This document shows positions 23,397 to 30,493 of a stretch of DNA of 64,000 bases, in pieces (the stretch's first letter is position 1; every line of letters starts with the position of its first letter). A model generated the notes under the pieces. The model was not told the origin of the DNA. It saw nothing but the letters and a program-made list of their open reading frames with translations, and made no database searches. The stretch covers positions 806,001-870,000 of the forward strand of contig NZ_CP061913.1 in assembly GCF_019904175.1 (NCBI RefSeq), given 5' to 3'. The DNA comes from Dactylosporangium vinaceum. Lineage in GTDB: Bacteria; Actinomycetota; Actinomycetes; Mycobacteriales; Micromonosporaceae. Both the position numbers and the translations under genes were made by a program.

Positions 23397-25474
23397 AGCG
23401 ACTGACATTGTTGAGTGCGGCCCTGCTGCTGGCGGGCGCCTTCGTGGCCACCCCGGCCCAGGCCGCCGACTCCGCCTACGACGTCCTGGTCTTCTCCAAG
23501 ACCGCGGGCTTCCGCCACGACGCGATCCCGGCCGGCATCCAGGCCGTGCGCGACCTGGGCGCGGCGAACAACTTCACCGTGACCGCCACCGAGGACGCCG
23601 CCGCCTTCACCACGGCGAACCTGGCCCAGTACGAGGCCGTCGTGTTCATGTCGACCACCGGCGACGTCCTCAACGACGCGCAGCAGAGCGCGTTCGAGTC
23701 CTACATCCGCGGCGGCGGCGGCTACGTCGGCGTCCACGCGGCCGCCGACACCGAGTACGGCTGGCCCTTCTACGGCCAGCTGGTCGGGGCCTGGTTCGCC
23801 AGCCACCCGGCGATCCAGCAGGTCAACTCGCGCACCGAGGACCGGGCCAACCCGGCCACCGCGCACCTGCCGCAGACGTGGACGCGCACCGACGAGCTGT
23901 ACAACTACCAGACCAACCCGCGCAGCACCGCCCACGTCCTGGCCACCCTCGACGAGTCGTCGTACTCCGGCGGCACGATGGGCGGCGACCACCCGATCAC
24001 CTGGTGCAAGACGATCGACGCCGGCCGCTCGTTCTACACCGGGTTCGGGCACACGCAGGAGTCGTACTCGGACTCCCTGTTCAGAACCGAACTGCTCGGC
24101 GGCATCCGGTACGCGGCCAAGCGCGCCCAGGCCGACTGCCGCCCGGAAACCGGGTACACGGCCCTGTACAACGGCTCCACGACCGGCTGGTCACAGGCCG
24201 GCCCGGGCAGCTTCACCAACGCCGACGCGACACTGTCGTCGACCGGCGGCCTCGGGCTGTTCTGGTACAGCACCAGGCAGTTCGGGACGTCGTACTCGCT
24301 CAAGGCCGACTTCCGCATCACCGGCGACAGCAACTCCGGCGTCTACGTCGGGTTCCCGAACCCCGGCAACGACCCGAACATCGCGATCAACCAGGGCTAC
24401 GAGATCCAGATCGACGCCACCGACACGCCCGACCACACCACCGGCGCGATCTACAACTTCCAGTCCGCCAACATCGCCGCCCGCGACGCCGCCCTCAACC
24501 CGCCGGGCGCGTGGAACACCTACGAGATCCTCGTCGAAGGGCAGCGGCTGCGGGTGTACCTCAACAGCGTCCTCATCAACGACTTCACGAACACGGACCC
24601 CGCGCGGAACCTCGACGGCTACATCGGCATCCAGAACCACGGATCGGCCGACCAGGTGTCGTTCCGCAACATCCGGATCCGCGAGGGGTCGGCCTCGAGC
24701 GACGTCGTGCAGGCCGAGCTGTTCAGTGCGGCCTCCGGAGTCCAGCCCTACACGAAGGCCGGCGCGCACAACGGCCAGACGCTCGGCTACATCGAGCCGG
24801 GTGACTGGGCGGCCTACAACGGCCTGAACATCGGCGGCGCCACCAGCTTCAAGGCCCGCGTCGTCTCCGGCGGCCCGGGCGGGCAGATCCAGATCCGCAC
24901 CGGCTCCACAACCGGCCCGATCCTGGGCACGGTGAACGTCGCGAACACCGGCAGCTGGGACACGTACGCCGACGTCAGCACCGCGCTGACCGGCGTGCCC
25001 GCGGGAACGGCGAACGTCTACCTGACCTTCACCGGCACGGGCACCGGCCTGTTCGACCTCGACGACTTCACGTTCGTCAAGGCGCCGGCGGTGACCTCCG
25101 GCCCGGTCAAGGGCCTGGCCGCAAAGTGCCTCGACGTGCGGGGCGCGGCGAGTGCCGACGGCACCCAGATCCAGCTGTACACCTGCAACGGCTCGGCCGC
25201 GCAGACCTGGACGGTCTCCGGCCAGGCCCTGCGGGCGCTCGGCAAGTGCCTGGACATCTCCGGCGGCGGCACGGCCGACGGCACGAAGATCCAGCTGTGG
25301 ACCTGCAACGGCTCCGGCGCCCAGAACTGGGCCCCCCAGGCCGACGGCTCGCTGCGCAACCCGCAGTCGAACAAGTGCCTGGACGTGGCCGGCGGCGTGT
25401 CGACGGACAGCACGGTCGTGCAGCTGTACACGTGCAACGGCTCGGCCGCGCAGAAGTGGACACTGCCGGCCTGA
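23393..25474 (+). CDS. Secreted ThuA-like / DUF1080 protein with CBM6 and ricin-B domains
   Basis: 693 residues, signal peptide to about AQAA-DS (residue 25). A ThuA-like amidotransferase-fold domain (~26-245) has VLVFSKTAGFRHDAIPAG, GGGGYVGVHAAADTEYGWPFY, DHPITWCK and FYTGFGHTQESY. DUF1080, a concanavalin-like 3-keto-glycoside hydrolase domain, covers ~253-432 (YTALYNGSTTGWSQAGPGSF, NSGVYVGFPNPG). CBM6 is ~440-565 and ricin-B is ~567-693. DUF1080 and ThuA proteins are known in breakdown of oxidised (3-keto) disaccharides, so it may process products of the preceding dehydrogenase; that link is inference. Its last two modules are close copies of those of its neighbour. Confidence 0.87.
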   Translation: MKRLTLLSAALLLAGAFVATPAQAADSAYDVLVFSKTAGFRHDAIPAGIQAVRDLGAANNFTVTATEDAAAFTTANLAQYEAVVFMSTTGDVLNDAQQSAFESYIRGGGGYVGVHAAADTEYGWPFYGQLVGAWFASHPAIQQVNSRTEDRANPATAHLPQTWTRTDELYNYQTNPRSTAHVLATLDESSYSGGTMGGDHPITWCKTIDAGRSFYTGFGHTQESYSDSLFRTELLGGIRYAAKRAQADCRPETGYTALYNGSTTGWSQAGPGSFTNADATLSSTGGLGLFWYSTRQFGTSYSLKADFRITGDSNSGVYVGFPNPGNDPNIAINQGYEIQIDATDTPDHTTGAIYNFQSANIAARDAALNPPGAWNTYEILVEGQRLRVYLNSVLINDFTNTDPARNLDGYIGIQNHGSADQVSFRNIRIREGSASSDVVQAELFSAASGVQPYTKAGAHNGQTLGYIEPGDWAAYNGLNIGGATSFKARVVSGGPGGQIQIRTGSTTGPILGTVNVANTGSWDTYADVSTALTGVPAGTANVYLTFTGTGTGLFDLDDFTFVKAPAVTSGPVKGLAAKCLDVRGAASADGTQIQLYTCNGSAAQTWTVSGQALRALGKCLDISGGGTADGTKIQLWTCNGSGAQNWAPQADGSLRNPQSNKCLDVAGGVSTDSTVVQLYTCNGSAAQKWTLPA

Positions 25475-25483
25475 TCGACGGAT

Positions 25484-25515
25484 GTGGGGGCTCTACGTAG
25501 ACGCAGGGCCCCCAC
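25484..25515 (+). terminator. Hairpin after the ThuA/DUF1080 gene
   Basis: GTGGGGGC (25484-25491) pairs with GCCCCCAC (25508-25515) around a 16-nt loop, followed by CTTTCCG. It lies 10 bp after the stop. Confidence 0.7.
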
Positions 25516-25588
25516 CTTTCCGTTGCCCACAGTGACCGAATTAATCGAGGGGCAGCTTTCGTTGCGAAGTTCCCCTAGGCTCGGCCGG

Positions 25589-26506
25589 GTGCTGGGGAGC
25601 CGGATCAACCGATTGGCCGTTGTAGGCGCGCTACTGTCCGTGTTTGCGGCGGGCTGTGGCACGCACGCGGGATCGTCGCCACCCCCGTCCGCCGACCCGC
25701 CCGAGGCCCTGTCGAGCTCCGACCCGTTCCCGATCGGCCAGCTGGAGGGCAACGGCGAGCTCGCCCCCGCCCCGGCACCGTCCAAGCCCAGCGCCAAACC
25801 GTCGGCCACGGTCAAGAAGGTGAACCCGGGCGGCGACACCGGCGGCCAGAAGGCGAACACCAACGACGGCGTGCCGAACCTCGGCAGCGGCACGTTCACG
25901 GTCGCCGCCGGCGGCACGGACCTGATCGGGTCGGCGGACGCGGGGACGCTCGTGAAGTACCGCGTCGAGATGGAGAACGGCATCCAGTGGGGCACCAACC
26001 CGGTCTGGACGACTGACAAGCTGGCCACCGAGGTCGACCGCGCGATAGGCGCCCCACTCGGCTGGACGGCCTCGGCCGCGCACCCGGTCACCTACGCCCC
26101 GAACAAGATCAGCGGCGCCTCCTGGAAATTCCAGCGCGTCAGCGGCGCCGACTACAGCGTGACGCTGAAGCTGGCCACCCCCGGCACCGTGGACAAGCTC
26201 TGCAAGGCCGTAGGCGTGACGACCCAGGGCATCTACTCCTGCCGCTACGGCAAGACGATCCTGCTCAACCTGCGCCGCTGGCTCAAGGGCATCGACGGCT
26301 TCCCGGCCGGCATCGACTTCCACGCGATGACGGTGCTGCACGAGATGGGCCACTTCCTGGGCTTCGACCACATGAAGTGCCCCGGCTCGGGCCAGGTCGC
26401 CCCGGTCATGCAAACCCAGACGATCGCCCTGAACGGCTGCACCCCGAACGCATTCCCGTTCACCGAAGCCGGCTCATTCGTCTCCGGCCCCTGGGCATCG
26501 AGCTAG
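25589..26506 (+). CDS. DUF3152 lipoprotein, zinc-metalloprotease-like
   Basis: 305 residues. Lipoprotein signal with AAGC (Cys23), a Pro/Ser/Lys-rich linker to ~100, then a DUF3152 domain (YRVEMENGIQWG, VWTTDKLATEVD, LNLRRWLKG) ending with HEMGHFLGFDH (H251, E252, H255, H261), the metzincin-type HExxHxxGxxH zinc motif. The likely role is a surface-anchored protease or peptidase; the substrate is unknown. GTG 25589 is preceded by TAGGCT at 25576-25581 with a 7-nt gap and no ribosome site, which suggests a leaderless transcript. Confidence 0.85.
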   Translation: MLGSRINRLAVVGALLSVFAAGCGTHAGSSPPPSADPPEALSSSDPFPIGQLEGNGELAPAPAPSKPSAKPSATVKKVNPGGDTGGQKANTNDGVPNLGSGTFTVAAGGTDLIGSADAGTLVKYRVEMENGIQWGTNPVWTTDKLATEVDRAIGAPLGWTASAAHPVTYAPNKISGASWKFQRVSGADYSVTLKLATPGTVDKLCKAVGVTTQGIYSCRYGKTILLNLRRWLKGIDGFPAGIDFHAMTVLHEMGHFLGFDHMKCPGSGQVAPVMQTQTIALNGCTPNAFPFTEAGSFVSGPWASS

Positions 26507-26826
26507 GCCATTTCGGGATACGGACACCGAGGGTGACGGGGTTTCACGGCGCGTAGTCCTGAAGATCGAAGATTTGTGGCTGTCAGCTAAGATGAGTTTT
26601 GGAAAGACGGCGCGCAACGGCACGACCCATTCCGTTGCGCGGGCTGCCTTTTGATGCCTGTCGGGTATTTCTCGGCCTCGCCTGCGAGCGACTCCCGACC
26701 GGTTGCCGACGGCGACTTTTGGCTCTGACCAGCGCTGATTGTGGCTCTCGCCGGGCGCCCGCCACCAGGGATTTGCCGATCTCTTGCCAGGGGGTACCTA
26801 TGATCGCTTGCCCGTTGGGTTGAGCG
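26507..26826. other. Intergenic region with a stable hairpin
   Basis: 320 bp between convergent genes. The main structure is the hairpin at 26611-26641, preceded by a TAAGAT hexamer at 26588-26593. A 74-codon frame at 26599-26823 shows no recognisable protein. The region could hold a terminator or a small RNA; nothing more definite is visible. Confidence 0.4.
26611..26641 (+). terminator. Hairpin, terminator or small-RNA element
   Basis: CGCGCAACGG (26611-26620) pairs perfectly with CCGTTGCGCG (26632-26641) around an 11-nt loop and is followed by GGCTGCCTTTTG. The stop of the upstream gene is ~105 bp away, so it is not a close terminator. Confidence 0.45.
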
Positions 26827-27828
26827 TCAGCTCTTCAGGCGTCGCAGCAGCTCCGGCACGTCGGCCTCGTACTCGCGCCACTCGCGGTCCGGCTTGAACC
26901 CCAGCTCGGCGTTGACCTGCAGCAGCGGCTCGTTCTCCAGCGCGTTCCAGGTCTGCACGTCCAGCAGCCCGGGCTCGGCCGCGCGCAGCTCGAACAGCAT
27001 GCGCGCCTTGATCGCCCGGCTGATGCCGTAGCCGCGGTGGGTCGGCACCTCGATCGTGTCGTACTGGTCGGCCCGCGTCGGCCGCTGCGCCGGCACCACG
27101 ACCTCGGTGAGGCCCGCGATCGTCTCGGACTGCTCGTGCACGGCCAGCACGATGTACGGCTTCAACCCGCGCGCGTGCAGCGTACGCAGGCTCGCCGCCA
27201 GCCGCTCCGAGTCGTAGGAGCTCGGGCGCAGGGCGAGATCGTCGATCACGCCGGCCCGGGCCGCCTCCTTGGCCGCCGCGTAGCCGGCGTAGAGCTCGGG
27301 CGGCGGGCCGCCGGGGTAGTACTCGATGCGGTACCCGGCACCGATGCCCGCAGCCATCTCGCCCAGCCGCAGCCAGTCGACGCCCTTGAGATCGAGCAGG
27401 TTGCGCATCTCGATGAACGCGCACTCGAAGCCCTGGGCCTCGAAGAACTTCACGGCCGGCGTGCCGCCGATGACCTCCACGCCGACGGACTCGAAGCCCT
27501 CCTCGGCGGCGCGGCGGGCCACGGCACCCAGCAGGGCCGTGCCGACGTGGCCGCGGCGGGCGCTCGGCACCACCGTCAGCTCCAGCACGCCGATATCCTC
27601 GAGCGACAGGAGGCTGGCGTGCCCGATGACCTCGCCGCCGTCGTCCGTGGCCAGCCAGGACGTCCGGCTCTCACCCGGCATGGTCAGCGCCAGGTACTCC
27701 CGGAACATGTTGGCGCGCCACGGCGGGTCCTCGGGCACATCGACAGTCACGATGTCGTTGAGTGCCCGCAGCACCGCGTCGAGCTCGGCCGCGGGTGCGG
27801 TCCCTGGGTCCCACTCGCGCACCTTCAC
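26827..27828 (-). CDS. GNAT-family N-acetyltransferase (two GNAT-like halves)
   Basis: 333 residues. The N-terminal GNAT fold (to ~140) has the acetyl-CoA loop VVPSARRGHVGTALLGAVAR and EAQGFECAF. The C-terminal half repeats the pattern more weakly (VPTHRGYGISRAIKARMLFELR, then VNAELGFKPDREWREY). Such tandem-GNAT proteins of ~330-400 residues are common in actinobacteria and resemble the mycothiol synthase architecture, but MshD motifs are not evident. The acceptor substrate is unknown. Confidence 0.83.
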   Translation of the reverse strand: MKVREWDPGTAPAAELDAVLRALNDIVTVDVPEDPPWRANMFREYLALTMPGESRTSWLATDDGGEVIGHASLLSLEDIGVLELTVVPSARRGHVGTALLGAVARRAAEEGFESVGVEVIGGTPAVKFFEAQGFECAFIEMRNLLDLKGVDWLRLGEMAAGIGAGYRIEYYPGGPPPELYAGYAAAKEAARAGVIDDLALRPSSYDSERLAASLRTLHARGLKPYIVLAVHEQSETIAGLTEVVVPAQRPTRADQYDTIEVPTHRGYGISRAIKARMLFELRAAEPGLLDVQTWNALENEPLLQVNAELGFKPDREWREYEADVPELLRRLKS

Positions 27829-28280
27829 GCCTTAAGCCTGCCCTTGTTTGTGGCTGAGCGGAAGTACCAGAGCGCAGAGCGTGGCATTGATCTTCCGCCA
27901 GGGGTCGATCTTCCGGCCAGGTCCGCCCACGTCACACCAGGTCCGCGCCCGCGCCCGCCCACGCCACCGCGCCCACACTGCCACATCACACAGCGCCCAC
28001 ATCGCGCCTGCACCGCCACGTCGCACCGCACCTACGCCGCCACACGTCGCACTGCATCTACGCCATCTACGCCGCCCACGTCCGCGCCTCGCCAGCACCA
28101 CCCCACCTCGCCCGTGCGGTCATACCTCGCCACGCCGCGCACTTCACCCGCCTGCCCCGCCCGCAGCCACGCCTCGCCTACGCCGTCACGCCTCGCCTGC
28201 GCACCCACACGACACTCACCCACGCGCCCGCGCCCACGCGCCCGCGCCCACGCGCCCGCGCCCACGCGCCCGCGCCCGCG

Positions 28281-28474
28281 CGCACGTGCTCACGCGCCCA
28301 CCCACGCCCGCCTACGCGCCCGCGCCGCGCCCGCGCACGTGCTCACGCGCTCGCTTAAGCCCGCGCCCGCGCCCCCGCGCACGTGCTCACGCGCCCACCC
28401 ACGCCCGCCTACGCGCCCGCGCCGCGCCCGCGCACGTGCTTACGCGCCCGCTTAAGCCCGCGCCTGCGCGCCCA
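28281..28474 (+). repeat. 97-bp tandem repeat with GCACGTGC and GCTTAAGC palindromes
   Basis: Unit 1 is 28281-28377, unit 2 is 28378-28474, nearly identical. Each unit has two GCACGTGC-type palindromes and one GCTTAAGC palindrome, embedded in CGCCC-rich sequence. Confidence 0.85.
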
Positions 28475-28615
28475 CGCCTGCGCGGTCGCGCCTGCATCCA
28501 CGCGCCGACGCTCGCGCCCCCGCTCACGCGCCCTGTCGCGGACCAGGCCGTCGTAGGCGACCTCGAAGCAGATGATGCGTCACGCCGTCGCAAACGTCCG
28601 TGCCCTTGCCCGCCA

Positions 28616-28671
28616 CCCCCCCCCCCGCGACCGCACCGTGCGCGACCGCACCGTGCGCGACCGCACCATGC
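28616..28671 (+). repeat. 11-C homopolymer followed by 15-bp repeats
   Basis: Eleven consecutive C at 28616-28626, then GCGACCGCACCGTGC twice (28627-28641, 28642-28656) and once with one change (28657-28671). Confidence 0.9.
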
Positions 28672-28777
28672 GGGTCCGTGCGCAACCGCACCGCGCGGGC
28701 CCGCCCGGCGACGACCAGGCGGCCGTGGCCATGCGGACGTGGCCGTGCAGGAGCGTTCGGAGTGCGGTCGGTGGCGG

Positions 28778-29965
28778 TCAGCCCTGCCGGTCGCGCCGCC
28801 CGTAGTCGTTTGTCGCGTTGAAGACCGCGGCCCGGTACTCCTCCGGCAGGTTGTAAGCGTGGATCGCCGAGTTCCACCCCTCCACTGTGGACAGGTCCCG
28901 CCCGCCCTCGCACAGGAACGTCGCGGCGGTCAGGGCGGCGTCGTCGATGTCGTCGATGTCGGGCACCCCGTTGGCGTCGGCGTCCTGGCCGTACTGCTTC
29001 CAGGTCGCCGGCAGGAACTGCATCGGGCCGACCGCGCGGTCCCAGGTCCGGTCGCCGTCGAGCACGCCCTGGTCGGTGTCGGCGACCGCCTGCCGGTTGT
29101 TCTGCCCGTCGAGCGGCGGGCCGATGATCTTCGGGGTGGAGCGGCCGTCGTCCTGGAGGACGGAGCCGCCGGTCCGGCCGTGGTCCGACTCGACCTTGCC
29201 GATGCCGGCGAGGGTGGTCCAGGTCAGGTGGCACTTCGGGGTGGTGCGGGCGGTCACGGCCTCCGCATACCCGTACGACTGGAGGGCCACAACCGGGATG
29301 TCCAGGCGCACCGAGCGGGCCGCCGCCCACGCGCCGTAGACGTCGGCCGGGCGCTGCTGGGTGCCGGGCGGCGGGCTGAACGTGGGGGAGGCCGACGGGT
29401 CGTCGGGCTGCGGGGCCTCGCCGCTGGCGGGCGGGTCGGTGATCACCGGGGCGCCGTTGGTGCCCTGCGGGGCCGGGGCCGGGGACTGGGAGGCGTCCGC
29501 GCGCGGCTTGGAGGCGGCGGGCACGACGACGGCGCCGGCCACGCCGGCGGCGGTGAGCAGTACCGCCAGCAGCACACCGGGCAGCAGGAACCGCACGCCG
29601 GGCCGGGCCATGAACCGGTCCAGCCGCTCGCGCCGGGCCTGGGACAGCTGCCAGCGCGTGTTGCCGCCGGTCAGGACATCCGGCGAGCCGGCGGTGCCGG
29701 GGCCGCCAGGGGTGCCGGGGCGCCCGGAGCCGCCCAGGGTGCCGGCGGCGGTCTCCGACCAGCTCGGCCGCAGCCCCTCCGCCGCGTGTTTGGGCTGGTG
29801 GGGCGGCTTGGGATCGGCGGGCTCACCGAGCTGCGGCGCCATGAACTCGACCGGGATCCATCGATCTTCGGCCTCCCGGGGGGCGGGGGGCCGGATCGGC
29901 GCGGTCGCCGGTGTGTCCACTGTGGTCGGTCGCTCGGCCTCCGGCTTCTCTTCGTCGCTTGCCAC
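28778..29965 (-). CDS. Membrane-anchored lytic transglycosylase-like protein
   Basis: 395 residues. A ~130-residue cytosolic Pro-rich N-terminus, one membrane segment (FLLPGVLLAVLLTAAG, ~127-148), a Pro/Ser-rich linker, then an extracytoplasmic SLT/RpfB-like lysozyme fold from ~210. That fold has WTTLAGIGKVESDHGR (catalytic Glu), DGDRTWDRAVGPMQFLPATW, DANGVPDIDDIDDAALTAA and IHAYN. The arrangement matches actinobacterial lytic murein transglycosylases acting on septal or lateral peptidoglycan. The start is GTG with GGAG immediately upstream. Confidence 0.88.
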   Translation of the reverse strand: MASDEEKPEAERPTTVDTPATAPIRPPAPREAEDRWIPVEFMAPQLGEPADPKPPHQPKHAAEGLRPSWSETAAGTLGGSGRPGTPGGPGTAGSPDVLTGGNTRWQLSQARRERLDRFMARPGVRFLLPGVLLAVLLTAAGVAGAVVVPAASKPRADASQSPAPAPQGTNGAPVITDPPASGEAPQPDDPSASPTFSPPPGTQQRPADVYGAWAAARSVRLDIPVVALQSYGYAEAVTARTTPKCHLTWTTLAGIGKVESDHGRTGGSVLQDDGRSTPKIIGPPLDGQNNRQAVADTDQGVLDGDRTWDRAVGPMQFLPATWKQYGQDADANGVPDIDDIDDAALTAATFLCEGGRDLSTVEGWNSAIHAYNLPEEYRAAVFNATNDYGRRDRQG

Positions 29966-30021
29966 GCCTCCGAGTATTCCTGAAATTCCGGCTGCGTGTC
30001 ACCGTGGCATAGCCTGTGAGA

Positions 30022-30243
30022 ATGCCACGTTACGAGTACCGCTGCCGGGCCTGCGGTGACACCTTCGAGGTGCAACGCCCGATGCGTGAAGCAAATGTGA
30101 AGACCGCCTGTCCGGCCGGCCACGACGACACCGTCAAGCTGCTGTCCACGATCGCCGTCGGCGGCGCGTCCGCGGGCGGCCCGAGCAGCGGTTCCGCGCC
30201 GGACGGGGGCGGCGGGTGCTGCGGCGGCGCCTGCGGTTGCTGA
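30022..30243 (+). CDS. FmdB-type zinc-ribbon protein
   Basis: 73 residues beginning MPRYEYRCRACGDTFEVQRPM, with a zinc site from CRAC and C-PAGH, and a Gly/Cys-rich tail GGGGCCGGACGC. This is the CxxC_CXXC_SSSS/FmdB regulatory-protein family. Function is not established; it probably binds zinc in the cytosol. TAGCCT at 30010-30015 lies 6 nt before the ATG, giving a leaderless-type start. The next gene is 250 bp away. Confidence 0.85.
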   Translation: MPRYEYRCRACGDTFEVQRPMREANVKTACPAGHDDTVKLLSTIAVGGASAGGPSSGSAPDGGGGCCGGACGC

Positions 30244-30493
30244 AACATTGTTAACGGACTGTTTCGCATTGCACCAGGAAAACGGACTTGATGTTGTGAC
30301 TGGTTGTCCCGCAACCGTTGCCGGAGTGTTGTCGTTACGTTCCGCGAAACCCTCTCAAGCTCTGCCTCCCATCGTTGTTGAGCAGCACAGATCGCTCCGG
30401 ATGACCAATCCGGGATCGACCGTTTCTACGATGCGCGCGCCACTTGGTTGGGGAAATATGGGGCACGCCTGAATAGGGAGGCGGAGGTTTCAC

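Larger units (their letters stand above)
27829..28777. other. C-rich repeat region without a convincing gene
   Basis: About 950 bp. The plus strand is extremely C-rich and G-poor, especially 27920-28560, with units such as GCGCCCACG in long runs. Frames are open on both strands only because of composition, and the products are Arg/Pro/Ala/His or Gly/Arg runs with no domain. It contains a 97-bp tandem repeat, an 11-C run and 15-bp repeats. No RNA gene was recognised. Confidence 0.6.

Noticed and set aside
26599..26823. 74-codon frame over the 26611-26641 hairpin
   Set aside because: It runs through a stable hairpin, has no good ribosome site and no recognisable sequence.
28281..28474. CRISPR-like appearance of the 97-bp repeats
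   Set aside because: Only two adjacent units with no spacers, and no cas genes in the window.
27848..29983. 711-codon plus-strand frame through the C-rich repeats and opposite the transglycosylase gene
   Set aside because: The first part translates repeat DNA into Arg/Pro/Ala/His runs. The second part is antisense to a recognised transglycosylase-like gene.
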